Positions 8,759 to 15,931 of a stretch of DNA of 64,000 bases are shown here, in pieces (position 1 is the stretch's first letter; each line of letters starts with the position of its first letter). This DNA is from an uncultured Lentisphaerota bacterium (lineage in GTDB: Bacteria > Verrucomicrobiota > Kiritimatiellia > RFP12 > UBA1067), in the NCBI GenBank assembly GCA_946413265.1, contig CAMKJU010000004.1, positions 35,957 through 99,956 of the forward strand. Direction: 5' to 3'. The translations under genes and the position numbers were made by a program. A model generated the notes under the pieces. The model was given only the letters and a program-made list of their open reading frames with translations. It did not search any database and was not told where the DNA came from.

Positions 8759-9340
8759 ATGGTTCCGACGACGTCCACGACTTTGCTGCGCCAGATCGGC
8801 GGCGACGTACACCATGCGCGGTGGGCTGAGTTCATCGCCCGCTACACGCCGACGTGTCGCCAGTACCTACGGCGTCACTTCCCGTCGTTGGAGGCCGACG
8901 ACATCCTGCAGGAGACCTTTTCCGCACTTGCGCAGGCGTTGCCCAACTACCGCTATGCGCCGGAGGAGAAAGGACACTTCCGCAATTACCTCGTTGGCGT
9001 TCTCCGCAACAAGGCGCTGATGGTCCTGCGCAAACAAGACCGCGACGACGAGCTGCTTGCGGCAATTGCCGGTAAGTCGGCCGCCCCGCAACCGCCGCAC
9101 GACGCCACCACCGACGACTGGCACAAAGCCGTCTTCGAGGTCGCGCTGCAGCAGTTGATGGCGGACCCCGCGATCCACGACCGCACGAAGCAGATATTCA
9201 TCCGCACGGCTATCCGCCAGGAGCCTCCAGATACCGTCGCGCAGGCGCTTGGCGTCTCGCGGAATGTCGTTGACCAGCAGAAGCGCCGGACGCTCGCGAA
9301 GTTCAAGGCACTCGTCGCGGCGCTGAAAGAGGTTCTGTGA
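8759..9340 (+). CDS. ECF-type RNA polymerase sigma factor
   Basis: This 193-residue protein has a sigma-70 region 2 (HFPSLEADDILQETFSALAQ, residues about 40-60) followed by RNYLVGVLRNKALMVLRK, and a region 4 helix-turn-helix at the end (PPDTVAQALGVSRNVVDQQKR). The size and lack of regions 1 and 3 fit the ECF group. The ATG at 8759 lies 19 bp after the ligase stop. The stop overlaps the GTG start of a membrane Ser/Thr kinase, a pairing known from planctomycete-type ECF groups in which kinase activity replaces an anti-sigma factor. A degenerate palindromic repeat copy (9071-9100) encodes part of the linker SAAPQPPH. Confidence 0.85.
   Translation: MVPTTSTTLLRQIGGDVHHARWAEFIARYTPTCRQYLRRHFPSLEADDILQETFSALAQALPNYRYAPEEKGHFRNYLVGVLRNKALMVLRKQDRDDELLAAIAGKSAAPQPPHDATTDDWHKAVFEVALQQLMADPAIHDRTKQIFIRTAIRQEPPDTVAQALGVSRNVVDQQKRRTLAKFKALVAALKEVL
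9071..9100. repeat. Possible degenerate copy of the GGTAG palindromic repeat
   Basis: About 23 of 30 bases match the repeat copy at 10201-10230, including the shared GCCCCGC centre. It lies in the linker between sigma regions 2 and 4. The palindrome is decayed, so it may be coincidence. Confidence 0.4.
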
Positions 9341-10905
9341 ATTCCGCAGAACTCTTTCTTGCCGCACACGGCGATCCGCTTCCCACGCCGATTCTTGCCG
9401 ACGGTACGGTTATCGACGGCTGGCGCGTGACAGCGTTTCTCGGACGCGGCGGCAGCGGAGAGGTGTATCGGGTGGCAGCCAATCTTGGCAGGGACGGCTC
9501 GCCGAGCCGTCCGCCGCAAGTCGCCGCGCTGAAAATCCTCGCGCGCGACACCGATACGGCACGTGCACGTTTCCTCCGCGAAACGGCACTGCTCGCCCAA
9601 ATGAACAATCCGGCATTCCCGCAGTTCATCGCGCGAGGCGAGGTTGAAGGTCGGCCCTATCTCGTAATGGAGTTGCTGGAACCGCGCACGTTGCCAACAT
9701 CTGATGCGGAAGTCGCCGATTTCCTTCTGTCCCTTTGCGGAGGCGTAGCGGCGCTGCACCGCATGGGTTACGTTCACCGTGACGTCAAGCCCCAGAACAT
9801 TCTGTACCGCGCGGACGCGCCGGTCTTGATCGATCTGGGACTTGTCAAGGACACGGCGCGCGATTTCGCCGCACAGGGTACGTCGCTCACGCTCATCGAC
9901 GGACACGCGGCGGGCGTGGGCACGCCGGGCTTCGCAGCCCCGGAACAGCTGCTGGGCGACGCTATTTCGCCGACGACGGACATTCACGCCCTCGGCATGA
10001 TGGCAAACGCCTGTTTCAACGGAAAACCACCTCCCGTGTGGACGCGAATCATCGACCGGGCAACAGGATCGATCCCCGCGCGGCGCTATCCAGATGTGGC
10101 CTCGTTCGCCCGCGCCATTCGCCATCGGCATTGGCGGCGGAACGTCGTATTCTCCATTGTCGGTACGTTACTCTGCGCGGCTATTGCTATCGTAATGTTT
10201 GGTAGGGCGGTCGCCCCGCGACCGCCGTCTGGTAGGGACGGCTCGCCGAGCCGTCCGCCATCAGAAGAAGATTCACTCTCCATTCGCGAACGGGACGCTT
10301 GGGCTGCGCTGTGTACGGACGTCGTGACGGACCGTGTCGAAAGGATCGTCGTGAGCGCCAACACCTTCACGAATGACATCGGGCGCGGGCGATACATCGT
10401 GGGGCCCATCGACTACAAATGGCGACGCGCGGCAAGCAAGGTGTCGGCGAAGATCGTGCGGCTCGGTGGCGCCACGAATACGATTGACAGGCCAATACGG
10501 CTCGACCCCGCCCACGAGTATTGGATCGTCGGCCCGGGCACGCTCGAAGGGGAGTTCATCGGCCCATCCAACGAACAGTATGCCGCCGACAGCAGACGAA
10601 GGCGAGAGCGGGCCACCCGCCCGCGGATTGAACGCGATGCGGCGACTGGGCGCGAATACAACGTTTTTGGCTTGGCGGCAGGGGAATCGATGGATCATTT
10701 TCCAGTACGCGGCGTTGTGCGTCTCGTGAATTGCACATTGCGGAACCGTACGAGGGAATGCTGGCCGCAGAACGGCCTCTATTACCTTGTCGGACCCGGA
10801 GCGCGGCTGGAACTCCCGAATCTGACTGACGATCCGTCTACGCCGCGTGCGGATTTTTCCGTCTCCGTGTCAGATTTCAACCCGTATCCGCAAGTAATAA
10901 AGTAG
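9337..10905 (+). CDS. Transmembrane Ser/Thr protein kinase paired with ECF sigma factor
   Basis: This 522-residue Hanks-type kinase has a GTG start overlapping the sigma-factor stop (GTGA). The glycine loop is LGRGGSGEVYRV, the ATP lysine is K66 in ALKIL, the catalytic loop is HRDVKPQN (D149) and the metal motif is IDLG. A membrane span follows near residues 269-288 (VVFSIVGTLLCAAIAIVMF). The last 220 residues are extracytoplasmic and of unknown fold, a likely sensor. The peptide GRDGSPSRPP occurs twice: near residues 51-60, between the glycine loop and the ATP lysine, and near 298-307, just after the membrane span. Each is encoded by the same palindromic DNA repeat. It probably phosphorylates the sigma factor or a partner. 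Confidence 0.88.
   Translation: MNSAELFLAAHGDPLPTPILADGTVIDGWRVTAFLGRGGSGEVYRVAANLGRDGSPSRPPQVAALKILARDTDTARARFLRETALLAQMNNPAFPQFIARGEVEGRPYLVMELLEPRTLPTSDAEVADFLLSLCGGVAALHRMGYVHRDVKPQNILYRADAPVLIDLGLVKDTARDFAAQGTSLTLIDGHAAGVGTPGFAAPEQLLGDAISPTTDIHALGMMANACFNGKPPPVWTRIIDRATGSIPARRYPDVASFARAIRHRHWRRNVVFSIVGTLLCAAIAIVMFGRAVAPRPPSGRDGSPSRPPSEEDSLSIRERDAWAALCTDVVTDRVERIVVSANTFTNDIGRGRYIVGPIDYKWRRAASKVSAKIVRLGGATNTIDRPIRLDPAHEYWIVGPGTLEGEFIGPSNEQYAADSRRRRERATRPRIERDAATGREYNVFGLAAGESMDHFPVRGVVRLVNCTLRNRTRECWPQNGLYYLVGPGARLELPNLTDDPSTPRADFSVSVSDFNPYPQVIK
9487..9515. repeat. Palindromic repeat, in frame in kinase gene (copy 1)
   Basis: Arms GGACGGCTCG and CGAGCCGTCC (9492-9512) are a perfect 10-bp inverted repeat with a 1-nt centre, flanked by GGCAG and GCC. 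It encodes GRDGSPSRPP between the glycine loop and ATP lysine of the kinase. Confidence 0.9.
10201..10259. repeat. Tandem pair of palindromic repeats in kinase gene
   Basis: Two GGTAG-headed units lie side by side. The first has 9-bp arms GGCGGTCGC and GCGACCGCC around CCC (10206-10226). The second (10236-10256) is identical to the palindrome at 9492-9512. Together they encode the juxtamembrane linker after the kinase membrane span. Confidence 0.9.
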
Positions 10906-10968
10906 AGGACTGGAGAAGCCCTGTCCTTCGCGAAGGCGACGCAGAACTGGCGCGATGACTTTTCCGTC

Positions 10969-10998
10969 TTGGCAAAGCCCAGCGGAATTTGGTATAAT
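10969..10998 (+). promoter_or_regulatory. Promoter with TTGGCA and extended -10 TGGTATAAT
   Basis: The -10 TATAAT (10993-10998) has TGG upstream and a TTGGCA -35-like hexamer at 10969-10974, spacing 18. Transcripts would begin near 11005 and run through a leader of about 200 nt before the ATG at 11211. Confidence 0.75.
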
Positions 10999-11035
10999 CA
11001 GCGCTAGACATCTTAGCGTTCGCGCTGAGGTTGGC

Positions 11036-11144
11036 CAAGAGAAACCTGGAAAGTTGCTTGCACGGGCCACCGAAGAGGCGAATGCGCCGGAAAAGGCGCA
11101 TTGTCTTTCGTGAATCGTGCAGGGCTTTTCCAGGGCCTCTCTTG
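11036..11144 (+). ncRNA. Candidate rod-like structured RNA / long 5' leader
   Basis: Five nested helices stack into one rod: CAAGAGA with TCTCTTG; CCTGGAAA with TTTCCAGG; TGCACG with CGTGCA; ACCGAAGA with TCTTTCGT (one mismatch, one G-U); and AATGCGCC with GGCGCATT closing a GGAAAA loop (11081-11102). Internal loops separate them. The element lies in the 305-bp gene-free stretch 10906-11210, downstream of a promoter and upstream of a zinc-ribbon membrane protein. I do not recognise a known riboswitch or 6S, SRP or tmRNA consensus. It could be a regulatory leader, a free-standing small RNA or a decayed palindromic element. Confidence 0.5.
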
Positions 11145-11210
11145 AAACACGGGAGAGATTGCGCCCTCTTTCTTTCCCGCGAACGAAACTAGGGCATAAG
11201 GAGTAGCGAG

Positions 11211-11495
11211 ATGGGAAAGAACGTTGACGTTAAAAAGAAATGCAAATATTGTGGAACGGAATATCCCGATACGCCCGGCAGTAGATGTCCACACTGCGGT
11301 GGAACCGGCGGGGGGACCGTGATTAGTATCAATCCGCTGGTGATAATCAAGCCTGTTATCTGGATGATCAAGTTAGGCCTATGGGTTCTGAAAAAGATTT
11401 GCAAGCTGTTGTTCAGCAAGGTCGGATTCACCATCTTAACACTTGGTTTGGGCCTGCTGGCGTACAAGTTGCTCAACAAAATCTACGGTGATTGA
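11211..11495 (+). CDS. Small zinc-ribbon membrane protein
   Basis: This 94-residue protein begins with a zinc ribbon of two CxxC pairs (CKYCGTEYPD, then CPHCGG; residues 11-33). Two hydrophobic segments follow (IIKPVIWMIKLGLWVL and FTILTLGLGLLAYKLL). The start is set by AAGGAG eight bases upstream. The ribbon would be cytoplasmic and the rest membrane-embedded. Zinc-ribbon plus membrane proteins of this size are common and mostly uncharacterised. It is preceded by a long structured leader, which suggests post-transcriptional control. No function is assigned. Confidence 0.65.
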   Translation: MGKNVDVKKKCKYCGTEYPDTPGSRCPHCGGTGGGTVISINPLVIIKPVIWMIKLGLWVLKKICKLLFSKVGFTILTLGLGLLAYKLLNKIYGD

Positions 11496-11582
11496 GAACA
11501 TGCACGGTTCCGGCTCCATTTTTGAGCAGGGTGACCCCATGTTGTTTGCCAGTAGTATCTACTTGAGGAAAGGATTCGTGCT

Positions 11583-11804
11583 ATGGCTGTCCATGTCGTA
11601 AAGGGAAATGACGGGGAACGCGTCTATTTGAATGATGAGGAGTACAAGAAGTACAAAAACGATCGTTTCAAAAACGGCTGTCTCGTCATCATAATTGTGA
11701 TAATAATCGCTGTGTGGGCTGCGTTATCCGATCGGCACAAATCCGACGGGAAGGACAATTTGCACGATGACGAACAACCAGTTGAGACTGTCCCAAGAAG
11801 GTGA
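11583..11804 (+). CDS. Small single-span membrane protein
   Basis: This 73-residue protein has a charged N-terminal 30 residues (DEEYKKYKNDRFKNG), one strong membrane span (CLVIIIVIIIAVWAAL) and an acidic tail. GAGGAAAGG upstream of the ATG provides a ribosome site. It lies 87 bp after the zinc-ribbon protein and may share its transcript. It resembles no family that I can name. Base composition is lower in GC than the neighbours, as is that of the preceding gene, which may mark recently acquired DNA. Confidence 0.6.
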   Translation: MAVHVVKGNDGERVYLNDEEYKKYKNDRFKNGCLVIIIVIIIAVWAALSDRHKSDGKDNLHDDEQPVETVPRR

Positions 11805-11875
11805 TAAATAGAAGAGGCCTTTCCCTCTGAGAAAAAGGGCGTGGATCTCTTCGCGACGAGTGTCGTCAGAAATTT

Positions 11876-11925
11876 GTAAACATTCCCCCGTTCTGGCGGT
11901 GGAGCCGGAACGTGGGAATGTTTAC
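11876..11925. repeat. Strong inverted repeat, about 21-bp stem
   Basis: Outer arms GTAAACATTCCC (11876-11887) and GGGAATGTTTAC (11914-11925) are perfect over 12 bp. Inner arms CGTTCTGGC and GCCGGAACG add nine pairs with one G-U around a GGTGGA loop. There is no T-run, so a classical terminator is not clear. It could be an operator, RNA hairpin or repeat element. Confidence 0.8.
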
Positions 11926-11970
11926 TCGTGCATTCCGATGGGGCGACGTGGAGATCGAACGTGCCACCCA

Positions 11971-12007
11971 TTGGCACGAACAGCCAGATTCTGGCAGTTC
12001 GTGCCAA
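11971..12007. repeat. Inverted repeat upstream of DUF234 ATPase promoter
   Basis: Outer arms TTGGCACGAAC (11971-11981) and GTTCGTGCCAA (11997-12007) are perfect; inner arms GCCAG and CTGGC flank ATT. It ends 8 bp before the TTGACG of the next promoter, a position typical of an operator, or of a terminator for the upstream small genes. Confidence 0.8.
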
Positions 12008-12014
12008 TGATGTA

Positions 12015-12044
12015 TTGACGGGCTATGGAGGGTTTTGATATGAT
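12015..12044 (+). promoter_or_regulatory. Promoter TTGACG / TGATATGAT
   Basis: TTGACG (12015-12020) and an extended -10 TATGAT (12039-12044, TGA upstream) are spaced by 18 bp. AAGGAG at 12056-12061 and the ATG at 12071 follow. Confidence 0.6.
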
Positions 12045-12070
12045 ATACGTGTCACAAGGAGATAGGTGCC

Positions 12071-13492
12071 ATGTTCATAGGAAGAGAAAAGGAGCTTGCT
12101 TCGCTCAAGTTGCTTTTGGACAAGCCGACTGCGTCGTTGGTCGCCTGCCGTGGGCGCCGTCGCATCGGCAAGTCAACGTTGTTCGGCGAGTTCGCCCGAC
12201 GGGAGAAACTGGGATTCATAACGATTGAGGGCCTGGGGCCGAGAAAAGGTCAGACTAATGCCGACCAGCTCCGTAACTTCGGAGAACGACTTGCGGAACA
12301 GACCCGGGGGAAGCTCGTCGTGCCGAAATCCTGGCCAGAGGCGTTCAGGTTGCTGTCCAGGAGGATTCCGCGTCGCGGGCGCCAATTGGTTCTGCTGGAT
12401 GAGATATCCTGGATGGGGAAGCATGAACCGGACTTCCCCGGATATCTCAAGAACGGGTGGGACGACGACCTAAAGCACCATGACAATATCATCCTGGTCA
12501 TCTGCGGGTCGGTCTCGGCATGGGTTCGGAGGAATCTGCTGGACTCCGCGACCTTCGGCGGAAGATTTTCAAGGGACATCGTGCTTCGTGAACTTCCGCT
12601 GCGCCAGTGCGCGGAATTCTGGCGAGAGAAGCGCAAGGACCTATCCTCCCGCGAATTGCTGGACGTCCTGTCGGTGACCGGCGGCGTGCCCCGGTATTTG
12701 GAGGAGATAAACCCTTCGCTTTCGGCCGCAGAGAACATCCGGCTGATGTGCTTTACGCCGGACGGACCGCTGTTCAAGGATTTCTCCTCTATGTTCAGCG
12801 AAGTGTTCGGCGACACGGTCAAGGTCAAGGGCGACATCCTCCAGGCGCTTGCCGATGGCCCTCTGGGGCTCAGCGAGATCGCCGATTCGCTCGGAATAGA
12901 GCGAGGGGGCAGTCTGGGAGCTAGTCTGGATGAGTTGTGCGAGGCAGGGTTCGTCGCAAAAGACGAGGTGCTGAACCCGCGAACCTGGAAGCCGGGCAAA
13001 CTGGTAAGATACCGACTTTGCGACAATTACTCCCGGTTCTACCTGAAATACATTGCGCCCCATATCGGTGAAATCAAGAGTGGTCGTTTCGAGTTTGAAT
13101 CCCTGTCGGAACTCCCCGGATGGCAGGCGATCATGGGACTTCAGTTCGAGAACCTTGTTCTCAATCGCATTATGGACTTCAAGGAGCAGCTGCATCTGAA
13201 GGGGGCGACAATCAGAAGCGCGGCCCCTTACAGGACCGATGGCGTAAACGGCGTGCAGGTGGATCTGATGATTCAGACGGACGAGGTCATGTACGTGATC
13301 GAGATCAAGCGCAGGAAGCGGATCGCAGCTTCAATCATCGAGGAGGTCAAGTCCAAGATTTCAAAGATTCGCCGTCCGAGGCGGATATCGGTGCGAAAGG
13401 GGATTGTCTACGACGGCGAGTTGGCGCCATCGGTGAAACGCGGTGGATACTTTGACGCACTGGTCGACATTGGCTCGATTATGGAACGATGA
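12071..13492 (+). CDS. AAA-type ATPase with DUF234-like C-terminus
   Basis: This 473-residue protein starts MFIGREKELASL and has a Walker A motif CRGRRRIGKST (residues 25-35), Walker B LVLLDEISWM near residue 115 and an arginine-rich sensor region. A winged-helix section (LGLSEIADSLGIERGGSLG) follows. The C-terminal 120 residues hold VDLMIQTDEVMYVIEIKRRKR, the restriction-endonuclease-like core of the DUF234/DUF4143-type ATPases. The family is widespread in archaea and gut bacteria, often multicopy and mobile, with no settled function. It is a single gene with its own promoter and an adjacent palindrome. I infer ATP-dependent DNA binding at most. Confidence 0.8.
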   Translation: MFIGREKELASLKLLLDKPTASLVACRGRRRIGKSTLFGEFARREKLGFITIEGLGPRKGQTNADQLRNFGERLAEQTRGKLVVPKSWPEAFRLLSRRIPRRGRQLVLLDEISWMGKHEPDFPGYLKNGWDDDLKHHDNIILVICGSVSAWVRRNLLDSATFGGRFSRDIVLRELPLRQCAEFWREKRKDLSSRELLDVLSVTGGVPRYLEEINPSLSAAENIRLMCFTPDGPLFKDFSSMFSEVFGDTVKVKGDILQALADGPLGLSEIADSLGIERGGSLGASLDELCEAGFVAKDEVLNPRTWKPGKLVRYRLCDNYSRFYLKYIAPHIGEIKSGRFEFESLSELPGWQAIMGLQFENLVLNRIMDFKEQLHLKGATIRSAAPYRTDGVNGVQVDLMIQTDEVMYVIEIKRRKRIAASIIEEVKSKISKIRRPRRISVRKGIVYDGELAPSVKRGGYFDALVDIGSIMER

Positions 13493-13534
13493 TTCCGGGG
13501 CGAGTATTTCCGCCTGTCATTACGCGGGGAATTT

Positions 13535-13543
13535 TGTTATAAT
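13535..13543 (+). promoter_or_regulatory. Extended -10 TGTTATAAT
   Basis: TATAAT (13538-13543) with an upstream TG and the A/T stretch GAATTT, followed by TGCGCC. A leader of about 85 nt with a possible GGCGC/GCGCC hairpin precedes the gene at 13634. No riboswitch is recognised. Confidence 0.7.
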
Positions 13544-13633
13544 TGCGCCGTTGCAGGATTAGCCAGTAGGCGCGGGCGTGTGGCCCTTGCGCCGATGGCA
13601 AGTCGTTTAAATAATCGTGATGGAGAACATGCT

Positions 13634-14707
13634 GTGAAAAGAACGTTGCTCAAAACGGTGTTTGCCTCTTTGCTTGCGGCGGGGCTTACAGGATACGGTT
13701 ACATGCCGCAGCCGCATCAGAAGCTGCCGTCGCCCCGGGACCTGAGACCCCAGAAGGGACTGCGGATTCGTCCGGCGGAGGCCACGCACGTCAAGTTCGT
13801 GAAGTACGTCGACCCGAGCGGATTCTTCACGATGAACATTCCGCTCGGCTGGCGGGTGAAGACAGGCCTTAAGCCGGACGGTAAGTTTGACATCATAAGC
13901 TACGCCATCACGGTGTACGACCCGAAGCGTCCGGAGCGCGAGCTCTACTTCTGCCTCAACAACTCCTACGGCCTCAAGTCGGTGGAGGCGCGCAACTGGT
14001 ACATCCGCTCGTATGGCCCCAAAAACCTTTTTGCGCAGATGCCCGTGTTGCCGAGGCTTTCAACGGACGGCTACTTCGCCGCCATGGGTCCGCTGTTCGG
14101 CTATCGGAAGTTCACCGTTCTGGAACGACTCGGCAAGAGCGCGCTTGGCGGAGACGTGATAGTGGCCGAATGCACGTCCGCGTCGGGACGGCGTGTGCAG
14201 GGGCTCTACCACGCGGTCGTCTCTGGCATGATGAAGCAGCACGTGCAGGTGAACCCGTTCAACGCGCGGGCCGGCATGGTGGACGTTGGGCCGGTGCTGG
14301 AGTTCTCCATCCTCTCCGAAACCGCGCCGAAAGAGGAGTTCGTCGACTGGCAGCCCGTCCTCGACCGCTGCTTCGCCTCCATCGTCTTCACGCCGGCGTT
14401 CCACCAGCAGAGGCGTGTCGCCTGGACGCGCGTGATGGGCACGTCCAAATACATCATGCAGACGGCGGATTCGATCCGCGGCATGATCATGGACTCCTAC
14501 CGTCGCCGCAACGCCACGTACGACGTGCTCTCGCAGAAGCGCAGCGACGCCACGCTCGGCTACGAGCGCGTGCGTGATACCGAGACTGGCGAGATCTACC
14601 GCGCTGAGAACGGCTTCACCGACTGGTACAAGGGCACGCGCTACCGCCCCGCTACCAGCAACGCCGCCTACCTGACGCCCGTCAGCGGCTACATCAACTG
14701 GAAATAG
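13634..14707 (+). CDS. Exported protein of unknown function
   Basis: The GTG at 13634 is chosen because GGAGAA lies seven bases upstream and the product then begins with a signal peptide (VKRTLLKTVFASLLAAGLTG). An ATG at 13580 would add 18 unneeded residues. The mature protein of about 335 residues has SGFFTMNIPLGWRVKTG near residue 60, like the PsbP/DUF-type domain seen in secreted or lipoprotein stress proteins, and a Tyr/Arg-rich end. No Cys for lipidation is seen after the signal. It is followed 15 bp later by a CE15-like esterase, so it may belong to the same exported set. The role is unknown. Confidence 0.65.
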   Translation: MKRTLLKTVFASLLAAGLTGYGYMPQPHQKLPSPRDLRPQKGLRIRPAEATHVKFVKYVDPSGFFTMNIPLGWRVKTGLKPDGKFDIISYAITVYDPKRPERELYFCLNNSYGLKSVEARNWYIRSYGPKNLFAQMPVLPRLSTDGYFAAMGPLFGYRKFTVLERLGKSALGGDVIVAECTSASGRRVQGLYHAVVSGMMKQHVQVNPFNARAGMVDVGPVLEFSILSETAPKEEFVDWQPVLDRCFASIVFTPAFHQQRRVAWTRVMGTSKYIMQTADSIRGMIMDSYRRRNATYDVLSQKRSDATLGYERVRDTETGEIYRAENGFTDWYKGTRYRPATSNAAYLTPVSGYINWK

Positions 14708-14722
14708 AACAGGAGTCCAACG

Positions 14723-15922
14723 ATGAAGAGATTGTCTCTCACATGGGTCGCGCGCGGATGCGCCATTGCCTGCCTCGTGCTTGTACAGGGTACGGCGGCC
14801 AATCCCGAGCCGAAGGACGTGCCGCCGCTGATGAAGACGTCAAAGGGCGCGGACGTGACGACGGTCGAGCAGTGGGAGAAGACGCGCGCACCGGAACTGC
14901 TCGATACGTTCACGAAGCAGGAATACGGACACCGCGTGGTGGAGCGTCCTCCGGAGCTGAGCTTCGAGACGGCCGAGCCGGACGCGGTGATGATGGACGG
15001 CAAGGCGCTGCGCAAGCGCATCCGCGTGTGCTACGGCGGCAAGTACGGCAAGGGCTCGTTCGTGTTTACGGCCTTCATTCCGCGTCAGGAAAAGCCCGCG
15101 CCGGCGTTCGTGCTGATCTGCAACCGCCCGGCCGCGGCGAACATCGACCCGACGCGCAAGGTGAAGAGCGGCTTCTGGCCGGCGGAGGAAATCGTCGCGC
15201 GCGGATACGCCGCGATCGCGTTCTGGAACGGCGACATCGCTCCCGACTGGAACACGGGCAACCGCGAGGGCGTGTTCGCGTGCTTCGAGCAGCCGGGCGC
15301 ACGGAAGAGCACCGCGCTCTGGGGCACGCTCTCCGCGTGGGCGTGGGGCGCGAGCCGCGTGCTGGACTGGATCGAGACGGAGCCGCTCCTGGACGCGAAG
15401 CACGTCGCGGTGGTGGGACACTCCCGCGGCGGCAAGACCGCTCTCGTCGCCGGCGTCTATGACAAGCGCTTCGCGATGGCGTGCTCCAACTGCTCCGGAT
15501 GCTCAGGCGCGAAGCTGAACCACATCGACCTCCCGAAATCGGAGCACATTGCGCCGATCGTCAAGAACTTCCCGTACTGGTTCTGCCAGAACTACTTCAT
15601 GCATGCGAACCTCGACGACAAATTGCCGTTCGACCAGCACCAGTTCATCGCGCTCATCGCGCCGCGCCTCGTGTGCGTGGCGTCCGCGACGAAGGACGCC
15701 TGGGCTGGACCGCCCGGCGAATGGTGGGCGGCGAAGCTTGCCTCGCCCGCGTGGGAACTGTACGGCAAGAAGGGCCTCGCAGCCGATTCCTTCCCAGCGC
15801 CCGATACGCCGCAGCAGGACGGTTGCATCTCGTATCACATCCGCACGGGTATCCACAACCTCACGCCGTACGACTGGAACCGCTACATGGATTTCGCGGA
15901 CAAGCACGGCTGGCGCGAATAA
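14723..15922 (+). CDS. CE15-like glucuronoyl esterase / alpha-beta hydrolase
   Basis: This 399-residue secreted hydrolase has a signal peptide (residues 1-26, ending near GTAAN). The nucleophile elbow is GHSRGGK (Ser about 234), followed by CSNCSGCSGAKLNH, and the catalytic His is in IRTGIHNLTPYDW (about 378). This pattern fits carbohydrate esterase family 15, which cleaves ester bonds between glucuronic acid of xylan and lignin alcohols. Family-typical text such as WGTLSAWAWGASRVLDW supports it. AGGAG precedes the ATG. It sits between an exported unknown protein and the propeller/di-heme protein, with gaps of 15 and 9 bp, so the three are likely co-transcribed. It acts outside the cytoplasm. 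Confidence 0.82.
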   Translation: MKRLSLTWVARGCAIACLVLVQGTAANPEPKDVPPLMKTSKGADVTTVEQWEKTRAPELLDTFTKQEYGHRVVERPPELSFETAEPDAVMMDGKALRKRIRVCYGGKYGKGSFVFTAFIPRQEKPAPAFVLICNRPAAANIDPTRKVKSGFWPAEEIVARGYAAIAFWNGDIAPDWNTGNREGVFACFEQPGARKSTALWGTLSAWAWGASRVLDWIETEPLLDAKHVAVVGHSRGGKTALVAGVYDKRFAMACSNCSGCSGAKLNHIDLPKSEHIAPIVKNFPYWFCQNYFMHANLDDKLPFDQHQFIALIAPRLVCVASATKDAWAGPPGEWWAAKLASPAWELYGKKGLAADSFPAPDTPQQDGCISYHIRTGIHNLTPYDWNRYMDFADKHGWRE

Positions 15923-15931
15923 CAAATACTT

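Noticed and set aside
10925..10936. CCTTCGCGAAGG palindrome after the kinase gene as terminator
   Set aside because: The stem is short with no loop and no T-run, so a terminator call is not supported.
11971..11987. Sigma-54 promoter at TTGGCACGAACAGCCAG
   Set aside because: The -24 part fits but the GC of the -12 element is not at the required distance and TTGC is absent. It is explained by the inverted repeat.
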